A stretch of DNA of 64,000 nucleotides. It comes from Paenibacillus uliginis N3/975 (lineage in GTDB: Bacteria; Bacillota; Bacilli; Paenibacillales; Paenibacillaceae). The stretch covers positions 3,326,263-3,390,262 of the forward strand of contig NZ_LT840184.1 of assembly GCF_900177425.1 (NCBI RefSeq). The letters run 5' to 3'. A program made the translations under genes and the position numbers. Position 1 is the first letter of the stretch, and every line of letters starts with the position of its first letter. Below, in pieces: positions 27,115 to 36,332 of this stretch. The notes beneath the pieces were generated by a model. That model ran no database searches and was not told where the DNA came from. It was given only the letters and a program-made list of their open reading frames with translations.

Positions 27115-28703
27115 CAGAAAAATAATTTAAGCAGAAATGATTTTAAATCAACGATTCGCAAATATTGGGGTTTTTGATCAGTTCCGCACACGATAAGGGG
27201 AATTAGTGATTCCTCTTGACTAAGAGATCCATGGCCTCCGCCGCCATTGTGTGTCGGAGAGCTTCTGTCTGCCAATTCATAGCCCGGCTTTGCGGTAACC
27301 ACTAAAAATTCCCCCGAGTGGGAATTCAAAGCCCCGGATAATCTCTGCAATACATCAGGGTATTGACCATAGTTTATCGTTTGATTCGCAGTATCGATTT
27401 TTAAATCCAGCACATCCGAATCATGTTCGACCGTCCATTTTTGTTGGTAAGGATCAAGCAGCTGTCCACTAGCTTTAAACATGACCTCTCTGGATGTTTC
27501 TCCTTGAACTGCGTGAATCCAATTGTTTTCTTTCCATGAAACAATATCTACGCGTGGGTCAGCACTCAATAAGTTAGCTATGCTTCTTAACGATTTATCC
27601 GTATTAAGCTTATATACATAAGCCATCGTTTCATTTACGGCAAGGACGATCTCTACTTTGTCCGTTACGGTTTCACCTGGTCGCAAAACATGATAATCCT
27701 TGAAAAGGGTAGGCAAATCGATAACCGGGTTTTCTCGGGCAGGTAGAATTTGGGTCATTCCACTATCCCCTGCGATAATAAAAATCGCTTTGCTTAAGGC
27801 TTCTTCCGGCGAACCGAATGTTTGCAACATTGAGTGAAGCTGTTGGTCCACTTTTTTGACTCCATTTAAATCAGACGGACCTTTTTTATGAAGTTTCTGA
27901 TCCAAATCAGGTAAATAAACATATAAAAAATCTGGCAATTTATTTGCTTTTATCAAATATTTTAACGTTTCCACTGAATATGAATTGTTTATTCCTATAC
28001 GACTCGTTAGACCATCAGGCAGATTTTGAATGCCTTCGAGTGGATTCGTCAATGAACCAAGGGCCAAATAATCTGGTCCTTTCACTTTGATTTCTTTTGG
28101 CAAGATAGTAGGGCCTTGAATCCAGGGTGGTATCGACAGCGTATGATCCTTCGTACCCCGATATATCAAACCGTTGATGGAACCTGATTTCAGTCCATGT
28201 CGAGCCAAGTCTTCAAAAATGGTAGGTAGTTGTTGATTCAGATGTTTGCCATTCAAGTTGATTAATGCGTCAACCATAACCGGATCTATCCCATGTCTGA
28301 ACACTTCCATCGGCCCGGTTCCGTAATTGATCACTTTCTTATCGTCCGAGGAATACCATACGAGTCCCGGCACACGATGACCATCCGGATAAGTTCCTGT
28401 CAGCAGAGAGCTATCGATCGTTACGGACATCGTTGGAAAAGAGGTAACCACGTCCTTGTAATACTGACCATGTTCAATTAAATATCGTAATGTGGGAAGC
28501 TCATTTTGTTCGATTCCTCTATCGATCGCTTGAGCCATTAAAGAATCAACCAGCAGAAATATGACTTTCTTTGCGTGTTCTCCGTTAATCGACTTCACTT
28601 GGGTTAGATCTTGTTCTTTCGTTTTCGTCTCCTGTTTTTGGCATCCAAAGACCGAAATTAAAACAAAGAGCAGCAGCACCATCCGAACCGTTTTTTTACG
28701 CAT
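27114..28703 (-). CDS. Alkaline phosphatase-superfamily phosphodiesterase lipoprotein
   Basis: 529 residues. A lipoprotein signal (VFGC, Cys about 21) is followed by the type I phosphodiesterase/nucleotide pyrophosphatase fold: 'VIFLLVDSL' with the metal-binding Asp, 'SFPTMSVTIDSSLLTGTYP' with the candidate Thr/Ser nucleophile region, 'LYVYLPDLDQKLHKKG', 'IIAGDSGMTQ', and 'NGGGGHGS' near the C-terminus. It is anchored outside the membrane and probably cleaves phosphodiester or phosphonate substrates; the substrate is unknown. It is convergent with a cardiolipin synthase gene. Confidence 0.88.
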   Translation of the reverse strand: MRKKTVRMVLLLFVLISVFGCQKQETKTKEQDLTQVKSINGEHAKKVIFLLVDSLMAQAIDRGIEQNELPTLRYLIEHGQYYKDVVTSFPTMSVTIDSSLLTGTYPDGHRVPGLVWYSSDDKKVINYGTGPMEVFRHGIDPVMVDALINLNGKHLNQQLPTIFEDLARHGLKSGSINGLIYRGTKDHTLSIPPWIQGPTILPKEIKVKGPDYLALGSLTNPLEGIQNLPDGLTSRIGINNSYSVETLKYLIKANKLPDFLYVYLPDLDQKLHKKGPSDLNGVKKVDQQLHSMLQTFGSPEEALSKAIFIIAGDSGMTQILPARENPVIDLPTLFKDYHVLRPGETVTDKVEIVLAVNETMAYVYKLNTDKSLRSIANLLSADPRVDIVSWKENNWIHAVQGETSREVMFKASGQLLDPYQQKWTVEHDSDVLDLKIDTANQTINYGQYPDVLQRLSGALNSHSGEFLVVTAKPGYELADRSSPTHNGGGGHGSLSQEESLIPLIVCGTDQKPQYLRIVDLKSFLLKLFF

Positions 28704-28818
28704 GAATACCGTTCACCTACCTAATCACAAAGAGTCAAAAGTTTACAATGTATAGAGTACGTCATATGCTAACTTTTATACTCACCATTCGACAGTTCGA
28801 AATTCTGATATATCTAAA

Positions 28819-28862
28819 AAGGCTGCCCCATACTACAGTCAAACTGTAGCTAGGGCAGCCTT
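28819..28862 (-). terminator. Terminator-like hairpin in intergenic region
   Basis: GGCTGCCC (28821-28828) / GGGCAGCC (28853-28860) with inner CTACAG/CTGTAG and a preceding A-run, so it reads as a terminator on the minus strand, below the Nudix gene end at 28959. Confidence 0.85.
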
Positions 28863-28958
28863 CTACTGCAGGAAACTCAAACTATCTAAAAATCAAAATC
28901 CGGTAAAGACGGTCGTTTCGGCTCGAGTGGCATGAAAGCTATACCGAGTATCCAAAAA

Positions 28959-29465
28959 TTAAACCTCCAAATAACCTCGTAACTTCAACTGCAATATCGC
29001 GTAGACCAGCTCCGAGTCTTGAATCTCATTCTCTTTGATCTGGCGGATACAATCCTGAACGTCCAAGCGTATAACTGCGATATTCTCATAATCTTCAAGC
29101 TGCTGATCCTTGGTACTAATCACTTCTTCGGTAAAATAAACATGGGTAATCTCATTGCATCTCCAAGAAGCGGGAAACAGCTTTCCAAGATAGATCATAG
29201 TGCCGCACTGCATTCCTGCTTCTTCTAAGAATTCACGTCGTGCAGCCGCTTCCAAATCCTCTCCTGATTCTACGCCTCCGCCCGGCAGCTGTACGACATG
29301 GCAGTCTACCGCTTTTCTGAATTGACGGATCAAGATGAACTGGTTGCCATCTCGGGCCAGAATAACAACGGATTCCGGATTTTGTTTGGAGAAATACACC
29401 TTGCCATAGCTGTCTTCGTAAATCGTAACGCCATTCTTTCTAAGTAAGATCTTCTTATCTTCCAT
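28959..29465 (-). CDS. Nudix hydrolase (ADP-ribose pyrophosphatase-like)
   Basis: 168 residues with a complete Nudix box, from G at 'GGVESGE' through seven residues to 'REFLEEAGM'. The spacing and the surrounding 'VVQLPGGGVESGEDLEAAARR' region resemble ADP-sugar pyrophosphatases. TTG 29480 is in frame upstream, but ATG 29465 is well placed behind TTGGAG. The substrate is not certain. Confidence 0.88.
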   Translation of the reverse strand: MEDKKILLRKNGVTIYEDSYGKVYFSKQNPESVVILARDGNQFILIRQFRKAVDCHVVQLPGGGVESGEDLEAAARREFLEEAGMQCGTMIYLGKLFPASWRCNEITHVYFTEEVISTKDQQLEDYENIAVIRLDVQDCIRQIKENEIQDSELVYAILQLKLRGYLEV

Positions 29466-29559
29466 TGTTTTGCTCTCCAATTCCTAATACATCTCGTTTC
29501 ACATATAGAAATGCAGTTTAAAATAACAATACTTAAATTACAGAAATAGCTGCTTGAGA

Positions 29560-30372
29560 TTACAAATACTTGATAAACCATTGGCATGCTTCTTCCATCA
29601 TACTCTCAGATACATAGTGCCCTACACCATCATGAACGGATAACTTTAAATGATCAGACTTCTGTGCATATACGCTTTTTAACTCCCTATATAGATCAAT
29701 GGTGTATTTTTTCGGCTGATCCAAGTCCTGATCTCCTGCAAGTATAAGGAGCGGCTTGGGATAAAAGTTCTTAATTCGTTTTTCCGGATCAATATCCGCT
29801 ATATTTTTCATAATTCTCAAGGTTTCTTCATGTGATTTACACAATTCGTCCGACCATTTCGAATAGGTTAAGGTCTCAAGCCATACATCTTCGAAGCGTT
29901 TGAGAAAAGCAGGTAATCCGATCATGGGGACGGCTGTTTTCACACGATCATCCTGAGCTAAAATGGAGTATGTCGCGTATCCACCCATGGACATGCCCGT
30001 CACACCGAGTCGCTTGGTATCTGCTCTTGGATCATTGTGAAGATTCTCAATAATAAGGTTTATATCTTTGCAGCTCTGTTGAACCACTTCAATCATATGC
30101 AGCCACGTATCCAGACCGGTATCCGGCGGATAGACCTGTCTCGCACCATCCATTGCCTGGATAGACTGTCGTTCTCCATGATCCATTGCATCAAAAGAAA
30201 TAAAGTATATGCCTTGCTCTGCCAGTCGGTGACCCAACTCAAGACCTTGTTTTCGGGTTCCAAAATAACCGTGAAGATAGATGACTACAGGCATATCCTC
30301 CAGCCCCTCAGGGTATACCGTAAACAGAGGGATATTTTGAATATTGTATTGTTCAGTTATTATTCGTTTCAT
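29560..30372 (-). CDS. Alpha/beta hydrolase, prolyl-oligopeptidase-like esterase (YtmA/YitV type)
   Basis: 270 residues. Oxyanion region 'VIYLHGYFGT', nucleophile elbow GMSMGG, acid in 'LAGDQDLDQP' and catalytic His in 'GVGHYVSE'. These form a complete Ser-Asp-His triad of the dienelactone hydrolase/S9 type. AAAGGT lies 11 bp before the ATG. It follows two GNAT genes closely on the same strand (8-bp gap), so co-transcription is likely. The substrate is unknown. Confidence 0.88.
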   Translation of the reverse strand: MKRIITEQYNIQNIPLFTVYPEGLEDMPVVIYLHGYFGTRKQGLELGHRLAEQGIYFISFDAMDHGERQSIQAMDGARQVYPPDTGLDTWLHMIEVVQQSCKDINLIIENLHNDPRADTKRLGVTGMSMGGYATYSILAQDDRVKTAVPMIGLPAFLKRFEDVWLETLTYSKWSDELCKSHEETLRIMKNIADIDPEKRIKNFYPKPLLILAGDQDLDQPKKYTIDLYRELKSVYAQKSDHLKLSVHDGVGHYVSESMMEEACQWFIKYL

Positions 30373-30379
30373 TCAGTTC

Positions 30380-30949
30380 TTACCTTTCAATTACTTTGAT
30401 ATCAGTAGCACTTGCCAGAAGACTCCTGTCAAACTCATCCTTTAATATCGAGTATAGATAAGAGTCATGGTATTTACCCTTGTGATACATATGCTCCCGT
30501 AAATGCCCTTCCTTAATCATGCCATTACGGATCATTACACCGGCTGATCCGATGTTTGCCGGCCGGCAGGTTGCATAGATTCGATGAGCACCCAAGTCTT
30601 GAAATCCTAAGGTTAACACGGCCTTCGCCGCTTCCGATGCGTATCCTTTGCCCCAGTAATCCGGATGAAAACAATAGCCAATCTCCGCATTCTTTCCTTC
30701 CATATGTAACCCGCAGCCTCCAATAATCTTTCCATTCTCCTTAAGAGAGACGCCAACCTCATATCCTACACGCGGAATAGTTTCCTGCATGGCAATTGTC
30801 CGTTCGATGAATTCCTGTGTCTCTTCCTCGGTGTTCGGTCCCCAGATCATAAACTCCGCGACCTTCGAACTGGAGGCATAAGTATGAACTTCCTGCCAAT
30901 CTTCCTTCGTAAAATCGCGTATTACAAGCCGCTCTGTCTCAATATACAT
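30380..30949 (-). CDS. GNAT N-acetyltransferase (RimJ/RimL type)
   Basis: 189 residues starting 'MYIETERLVIRDFTKEDW', the usual RimJ/RimL opening. The acetyl-CoA loop region is 'HPDYWGKGYASEAAKAVL'. The frame extends further upstream, but GGGGAGA before ATG 30949 sets the start, inside the last 11 bp of the upstream GNAT gene. It may acetylate a protein N-terminus or a small amine. Confidence 0.88.
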   Translation of the reverse strand: MYIETERLVIRDFTKEDWQEVHTYASSSKVAEFMIWGPNTEEETQEFIERTIAMQETIPRVGYEVGVSLKENGKIIGGCGLHMEGKNAEIGYCFHPDYWGKGYASEAAKAVLTLGFQDLGAHRIYATCRPANIGSAGVMIRNGMIKEGHLREHMYHKGKYHDSYLYSILKDEFDRSLLASATDIKVIER

Positions 30950-31439
30950 ACCCAATCTCCCCCGATATAAATTCCTGGGTTTTCTTTCCGTTATCATCGT
31001 GTTCTTGATATTCACCTTTTGTGCACTCCGAAATAACCTTGGTCCAGAAACGCTGAGCAGGTATATTCGTTGCTAATTGGAACACTTCCCATGCTCCTGG
31101 ATGCAGATCAAACAATTCTTTGGCGACCTGTTTACCCACACCAGACCGGCGGTATTTTTTCATGATGAAAAACTCGGCCATAGAGAAATACGTCTTCTCC
31201 TCCGTTTGAATTTGTCTGACAAGAGCAAAACCGGCATATTTACCGTTTATCTTCAGTAGATAAGGAAAACGGATGTCTGTTTCGCTCCAATAGCTATCCA
31301 GATGAGGGTAGTAACCGAACTGTCCGTCGCCTTCCACATCAATATCGATAAATTCCGAAAAGTCGTAGAAGTAATACTGCATTAAATTTGCAAAAATATC
31401 TTTTTCATCTTTAACAGCAAGATATAATTTATAATCCAT
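30939..31439 (-). CDS. GNAT-family acetyltransferase
   Basis: 166 residues. The acetyl-CoA-binding motif is 'MKKYRRSGVGKQVAKELF' (R..GVG pattern) and 'PAQRFWTKVI' the C-terminal motif. A GTG at 31448 is in frame but touches AAGGA; ATG 31439 fits better. It is translationally coupled to the next GNAT gene. Three genes (two GNATs, one hydrolase) form a probable operon of unknown function. Confidence 0.85.
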   Translation of the reverse strand: MDYKLYLAVKDEKDIFANLMQYYFYDFSEFIDIDVEGDGQFGYYPHLDSYWSETDIRFPYLLKINGKYAGFALVRQIQTEEKTYFSMAEFFIMKKYRRSGVGKQVAKELFDLHPGAWEVFQLATNIPAQRFWTKVISECTKGEYQEHDDNGKKTQEFISGEIGYVY

Positions 31440-31578
31440 TTTGATCACATTCCTTATTATAAGGTAACCTGAGCATCACACATGTAACGTTTTGTATACC
31501 CAGGATTTGTTCTCTATTGTATCATCAAAATAACTCTAAAATGTTATAATTTGCAATCACAAATGCTTAGCACACAAA

Positions 31579-31608
31579 AAAACCGAAGAGCTTAAGGCTC
31601 TACGGTTT
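31579..31608 (-). terminator. Orphan terminator-like hairpin in a divergent intergenic region
   Basis: AAAACCGAAGAGC / GCTCTACGGTTTT with a T-run on the minus strand. The genes on both sides start here and point away, so no annotated transcript ends at this hairpin. Confidence 0.7.
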
Positions 31609-31698
31609 TCTGTATGGACATGAGGATGAACCAAAACTCAACAATCACTTCACAATTTTAGCATTTATTATTCATCAATTTAGGGATGGTGCTTCTCT

Positions 31699-32382
31699 AT
31701 GAATTTAGAACAACGCAAAGCTTGGAATGCGAATCATAAGCAATTAACGAATATCATTACAAAGCCTGCTCAACATCATCAAGCAGTACAATTATTTTTA
31801 AAACAGCATGCTTTATTGTATTCATCGAAGATGACAGGATCAGAGCTTCAAAGTCTGGAGGATGAACTATTAACAGACATTAAAGAAGAAACTTTTCGAA
31901 CTTATCCTGTGCGTATGACAGATACAAGCAATTCGATCATATGGCATATTTGGCACAGCGCCAGAATTGAAGATATGACAATGAATATTCTGGTTAACGA
32001 TAGTGACCAAGTTCTCATGACAGAAGATTGGCAGCATAAGATGAAAGTTCCCTTCCATCATTCGGGTAATGACATGTTGGCTGAAGAAGTTGCCCTCTTA
32101 AGCGCTGCTATGGATATTGAAGCATTATTGTTATACCGGATTGCAGTAGGACGCAGAACACGTGAAATCATACAATCACTGCAACCCGGACAGTTGAAAC
32201 AAAAGGTTGAATCAGCTCGACTCCAGAAATTAATAGAACAAGGTGCAGTGAATGAAAAATCACAATGGCTTGTTGATTATTGGGGCGGCAAAACCATTGC
32301 CGGTTTGGTTCTTATGCCCGCTACAAGACATCATTTTATTCATTTGAACCGATCTATTCGTATCAAGCATAAGGTTCAATGA
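31699..32382 (+). CDS. DinB-family protein
   Basis: 227 residues, mostly helical, with 'IIWHIWHSARIEDM' in the second helix, the typical His motif of DinB/YfiT four-helix bundle proteins. A second His candidate is in 'VPFHHSG'. The family binds divalent metal and includes thiol transferases and many proteins of unknown role. The ribosome site is weak (AGGGATGG). It is convergent with the Mn-type transporter operon, with only 9 bp between the stops. Confidence 0.82.
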   Translation: MNLEQRKAWNANHKQLTNIITKPAQHHQAVQLFLKQHALLYSSKMTGSELQSLEDELLTDIKEETFRTYPVRMTDTSNSIIWHIWHSARIEDMTMNILVNDSDQVLMTEDWQHKMKVPFHHSGNDMLAEEVALLSAAMDIEALLLYRIAVGRRTREIIQSLQPGQLKQKVESARLQKLIEQGAVNEKSQWLVDYWGGKTIAGLVLMPATRHHFIHLNRSIRIKHKVQ

Positions 32383-32391
32383 CCCACTCAG

Positions 32392-33270
32392 CTATGCATC
32401 TGACACAGTATACGGTCTTAGATAACGGGACAGTATTCCGTGTTTAGGCGACAGAAGGAAACTGAGCAGGAACACGATTCCGGTGGCAAATGCCATTGAT
32501 CCGGAGATGGAGGTGTCTAGCCATACCGCAATGTAGTACCCAGCGACCGCCGATACTACACCGAATGTAGCACTCAGCACTAACATGATCGACATGCGAT
32601 CAGTCCATAAGTAGGCAGCGGCAGCTGGTGTAATTAACATGGCAACGACCATAATCGCGCCTACCGCATCAAATGCAGCAACGGTTGTCACAGATACAAG
32701 TGACATAAACACGTAATGCATAAGAACAACGGGTATACCAATGCTTGCCGCTAGAGCAGGGTCAAATGAAGTGATCTTCCATTCCTTATAGAATGCGAGA
32801 ATAACCAAGATAACTACCAGTAATACGACGGACAGAATAAATGTCGCCTCAGGGACTTCTCCAAGCCAAGGAATCTGGATTTTGTTCCACGGCACAAAGG
32901 TGATCTCACCCATCAATGCGTGCTTCACATCCAAATGGGCATTTCCAACTTGGGTAGCAATAAGAATGACCCCAACTGCAAACATCGTAGTAAACACCAC
33001 TCCGATGGAGGCATCCTGCTGAACACCTCGTGAGTGAAACCACTGCACAAGCACGGCGGTCAACAAGCCGGCAATGATGGCTCCTACCAGCATATGAGTT
33101 CCTCTAAGCTCCCGGGTGATCAGAAATGCGGTGACGATGCCGAGCAGAACCGTGTGGCTAATCGCATCGGCCATCATTGCCATTCGGCGCAAAATAAGAA
33201 ATACGCCGATAATACCGCAGGACAATCCGACAAGAGAAGCGGTTAGCAGTATCCACGCTGTGTAACTCAT
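32392..33270 (-). CDS. mntD: Metal ABC transporter permease (MntD-like)
   Basis: 292 residues with eight to nine hydrophobic segments of the ABC-3 family (PF00950), including 'MMADAISHTVLLGIVTAFL', which carries the conserved DA.SH motif. AAGGAGG before ATG 33270 sets the start; the upstream permease gene ends one base away. Two different permeases in one operon fits MntABCD rather than a Zn system with a single permease. Confidence 0.85.
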   Translation of the reverse strand: MSYTAWILLTASLVGLSCGIIGVFLILRRMAMMADAISHTVLLGIVTAFLITRELRGTHMLVGAIIAGLLTAVLVQWFHSRGVQQDASIGVVFTTMFAVGVILIATQVGNAHLDVKHALMGEITFVPWNKIQIPWLGEVPEATFILSVVLLVVILVILAFYKEWKITSFDPALAASIGIPVVLMHYVFMSLVSVTTVAAFDAVGAIMVVAMLITPAAAAYLWTDRMSIMLVLSATFGVVSAVAGYYIAVWLDTSISGSMAFATGIVFLLSFLLSPKHGILSRYLRPYTVSDA

Positions 33271-33271
33271 C

Positions 33272-34201
33272 TTAATCCGCCTCCTTAATCGAAACCGTCT
33301 GTCTAGACCATACTTGAGACTGCTCAACATGCTGCTTTCTCTGCGAGCGAAGCTGCAAGGCTTGAATCAGCAGCCCTTTCTCTGCGCCGAACACAAGCGA
33401 TATAACAAATAGTACAGAAGATGAGACGACGATGAACGGCCCTGTAGGCCAGCCTTTGCCAAGCGTGCTAATCATCGTTCCCGTCATTCCCGCTCCCCCG
33501 CCAAAAACAGCAGAGAGAATAACCATCCATTTAAAAGAATGTGTCCAGTAACGGGCACTGACAGCAGGAATGATAAGCAGCGCCGACATCAATATGACGC
33601 CAACCGCCTGAATTCCGATGACGATTACCAGTACAAGAACGGCCAAGTAAACGGTGTTCATTAGACGACCGGACAAGCCCAATCCTTTGGCAAAGTCAGG
33701 ATCGAACAAGAACAGCTTCCACTCCTTGAATGCGATAATTACAACGAGCATGACGAGCACTGCTAGCATTAGCATGGTGTAGACATCCTGACGCACCATG
33801 GAAGCCGCCTGGCCAAAAATAAAACTGTCCAGACCACTCTGGTTACCTCCGGCCGATCGGTTAACGATAGTCAGCAGCATAATTCCAAGGCCGAAAAATA
33901 CTGACAGAATCATGCCCATGGCCGTATCTTCCTTGATCCGGGACGAGGAGCGGATCCATTGGATCATGAAAGCACCGATCAAGGAACTTACGGCTGCCCC
34001 TGCGATCATAACAGGTAGACTTTTCGTTCCGGAGAGTGCAAAGGCAATTACAACACCAGGCAATGCCGCATGTGATAACGCATCACTCATCAAGCTTTGT
34101 CGTTTCCAATAAGCGAGGCATCCAATAACTCCCGCTGCCATCCCAAGAATCAATGTACTTAATAGAACCCATTGTGTATTCGGTGAAAAAAGCGTATCCA
34201 T
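33272..34201 (-). CDS. mntC: Metal ABC transporter permease (MntC-like)
   Basis: 309 residues of the same ABC-3 family, with 'LMSDALSHAALPGVVIAFAL' as the DALSHA motif. The C-terminus carries a hydrophilic extension of about 25 residues ('QLRSQRKQHVEQSQV'). AAGGAGG lies 8 bp before the ATG, and the ATPase gene ends 3 bp upstream. It forms the membrane channel with the following permease. Confidence 0.87.
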   Translation of the reverse strand: MDTLFSPNTQWVLLSTLILGMAAGVIGCLAYWKRQSLMSDALSHAALPGVVIAFALSGTKSLPVMIAGAAVSSLIGAFMIQWIRSSSRIKEDTAMGMILSVFFGLGIMLLTIVNRSAGGNQSGLDSFIFGQAASMVRQDVYTMLMLAVLVMLVVIIAFKEWKLFLFDPDFAKGLGLSGRLMNTVYLAVLVLVIVIGIQAVGVILMSALLIIPAVSARYWTHSFKWMVILSAVFGGGAGMTGTMISTLGKGWPTGPFIVVSSSVLFVISLVFGAEKGLLIQALQLRSQRKQHVEQSQVWSRQTVSIKEAD

Positions 34202-34204
34202 TGT

Positions 34205-34933
34205 TTACGCCTCCTTCATCCAGCGCAGTGCCCCGCCATAAGCTTTGTACACATTTTCTTTTGTAAAGACGTCCTCCGTCTTGCCGTGGGCCACGACACC
34301 TCGGTTTAGAAGCAGCACATGATCGAAATAGTCCTCCACGGTTTGGAGGTCGTGATGGACAACCATTACGGTTTTGCCTGACATCTTCAGTTCCTTCAAT
34401 GTCGTCATAATGGCACGTTCTGTGGCCGCATCTACGCCAGCCAGTGGTTCATCCATGAAATACAAATCTGCCTCTTGGACTAAAGCCCGAGCCAGAAATA
34501 CCCGCTGCTGCTGTCCCCCGGATAGCTGACTGATCTGCCGCTCGGCATAGTCTGCCATCCCCATTTGCTCAAGTGATGCCATGGCTTTTTCCTTGTGACT
34601 GCGCCTAGGCCATTTCAGCCACCCGACCTGACCATACAATCCCATCATGACAACATCCAGTGCATTGGTCGGAAAATCCCAATCTACTGACCCGCGCTGC
34701 GGCACATATCCAACGCGTGTCTTTGTTTTACTGAGTGTAGAACCGAAAAAGCTGACGGTGCCTGAAAGTTTCGGGTGAAGCTCCAGCATGACCTTTAGAA
34801 GCGTAGATTTCCCCGCACCATTCGGCCCTACGATACTGGTCAGTGAGCCCGGCTGAACATCGAATGTGACATCGTTCAGCACTTTGTTTTTACGATAAGA
34901 TGCCGTTAATCCTTGAACGTTAAGTACAGACAT
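34205..34933 (-). CDS. mntB: Metal ABC transporter ATPase (MntB-like)
   Basis: 242 residues. Walker A GPNGAGKST, signature LSGGQQQR, Walker B 'LYFMDEPLAGVD', switch His 'VVHHDLQT'. GTG 34939 is in frame, but AAAGGTGA sits 7 bp before ATG 34933, just after the lipoprotein stop. It drives import by the two permeases. Confidence 0.88.
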   Translation of the reverse strand: MSVLNVQGLTASYRKNKVLNDVTFDVQPGSLTSIVGPNGAGKSTLLKVMLELHPKLSGTVSFFGSTLSKTKTRVGYVPQRGSVDWDFPTNALDVVMMGLYGQVGWLKWPRRSHKEKAMASLEQMGMADYAERQISQLSGGQQQRVFLARALVQEADLYFMDEPLAGVDAATERAIMTTLKELKMSGKTVMVVHHDLQTVEDYFDHVLLLNRGVVAHGKTEDVFTKENVYKAYGGALRWMKEA

Positions 34934-34935
34934 AA

Positions 34936-35898
34936 TCACTCACCTTTTCCTGTTAATGATTTATAAATCGTGTCCACATTATGGCGATACATTCCAATAT
35001 AAGTGCCTTCAGGTGTTCCCTCTTTCCCCATTGCATCCGAGAACAGTTCACCGCCGAGTTTAACGTTCAGTCCTTTACTTGCCGCTCCTTCAATGACCGC
35101 TTTTATCGAATTTGGATTAATGCTGCTTTCTACAAATACGGCTGGGATGCTGTATTCGAGTAGTGTTTGAATGGTCTCGTCAATATCAGAAATCCCGATT
35201 TCATCCTCAGTACTCAGTCCCTGTAGTCCAACAACTTTCATATCATGCATTCTTCCAAAATAACCAAAAGCATCGTGTGCTGTGACAATAACACGTTTGT
35301 CTTTCTCGATCTGCGCCAGCTTATCCTTAGATTCTTTACTCAGTGCGTCGAGCTCTTCGAAATATTTGACCTTATTACTTTCAAAGTATTCTGCGTTATC
35401 CGGAGAAAACGTCTTAAGCTCTTCAACGGCAGAATCCAGAGCCTGTTTCCACAAATCCAGATCAAACCAGATGTGCGGATCTACCGCTTTGGCATCATCC
35501 GTCAGCAACTGTTCTTTCGGTATGACTTCTCCGATAGCAAGAACAGGTCTGCTCTTACCGATCTGCTCGAAGATTTCCGTCATATTCCCTTCAAGATTCA
35601 GACCGGAGTAAAATACGACGTCACCGCCTTCAAGCTTCTGGATATCCCCTTGCGTTGCGTTATACAAATGCGGATCCACGCCAGGACCCATCAGACTCTG
35701 CACACTCACTTTGTCACCGCCGATAACCGAAATCGGCTCCGCAATTTGTGCAATGGTCGTTACAATCTGGATCTTCCCATCCACTGATTCCCCATTAGCC
35801 TTCTCCTGACGAGCAGAACATCCTGCGAGCACAAGTGAAAACCCTAATACCATAATACTCATGAACTTTGCTGTTTTTTGATACATCTTGTTCTTCAC
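34936..35898 (-). CDS. mntA: Metal-binding lipoprotein of ABC importer (MntA/TroA-like)
   Basis: 320 residues, lipobox VLAGC, cluster A-I binding protein. Metal ligand regions visible: His in 'GVDPHLYN', His in 'VDPHIWFDL', the 'VTAHDAFGYFGR' helix, Glu in 'VFVESS' and Asp in 'GELFSDAMG'. It lacks the His-rich loop of zinc receptors, which favours manganese. The start is GTG 35898 behind AAGGAG. It is the first gene of a four-gene operon with a MntR-like operator upstream. Confidence 0.88.
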   Translation of the reverse strand: MKNKMYQKTAKFMSIMVLGFSLVLAGCSARQEKANGESVDGKIQIVTTIAQIAEPISVIGGDKVSVQSLMGPGVDPHLYNATQGDIQKLEGGDVVFYSGLNLEGNMTEIFEQIGKSRPVLAIGEVIPKEQLLTDDAKAVDPHIWFDLDLWKQALDSAVEELKTFSPDNAEYFESNKVKYFEELDALSKESKDKLAQIEKDKRVIVTAHDAFGYFGRMHDMKVVGLQGLSTEDEIGISDIDETIQTLLEYSIPAVFVESSINPNSIKAVIEGAASKGLNVKLGGELFSDAMGKEGTPEGTYIGMYRHNVDTIYKSLTGKGE

Positions 35899-35976
35899 CC
35901 TCTTCTCCTTCTAATGTGTATGGGAAGTTTTGTATAGTGTGCCCTCATAAAACAAATATGGACAACAACAAATGTT

Positions 35977-35991
35977 TTTCCCTAAGGCAAA
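35977..35991 (-). promoter_or_regulatory. MntR-like operator
   Basis: On the minus strand the sequence reads TTTGCCTTAGGGAAA, very close to the Bacillus subtilis mnt operator core (TTTGCCTTAAGGAAA as I recall it). It lies about 80 bp upstream of the binding-protein gene. This is the strongest single argument that the operon imports Mn. The rest of the 35899-36238 gap is AT-rich, and I see no gene in it. Confidence 0.8.
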
Positions 35992-36238
35992 ATTAATTCT
36001 ATTTCCAAAGTAATTTCAAAATAGTTATTTGTCAAGAGGTTATATCTTTTAAAAACCTGCTTAATCCGTCCTACACAAGGATCTGATAATATAATAGAAA
36101 CTTCTTATAACATGCGTAATATCAGCCTAAACAGCAGAAAAAGTTACATATACAGGAGCATGTTTTTTTCATTAGGTAAACATTTTTAACTACATAAAAA
36201 AATTTTGAAATATGACTCTAAACAGAAATGCAACACAA

Positions 36239-36308
36239 AAAAGCTCCCATTCGATAATTATTCGACCGAATATTTCAGGCCTGATAATTATTGAACAGGA
36301 GCTTTTCT
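36239..36308 (-). terminator. Long hairpin terminator of the GNAT/TmrB operon
   Basis: Outer arms AAAAGCTCC / GGAGCTTTT enclose inner complementary stretches (ATAATTAT copies and a GGCC centre), with an A-run that becomes a T-run on the minus strand. Confidence 0.75.
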
Positions 36309-36332
36309 ATTATTAATTGATTTATCGAAGTT

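Noticed and set aside
35245..35787. 180-codon plus-strand frame opposite mntA
   Set aside because: The minus strand carries a clear binding-protein gene; the opposite frame has no homology that I recognise and no start signal.
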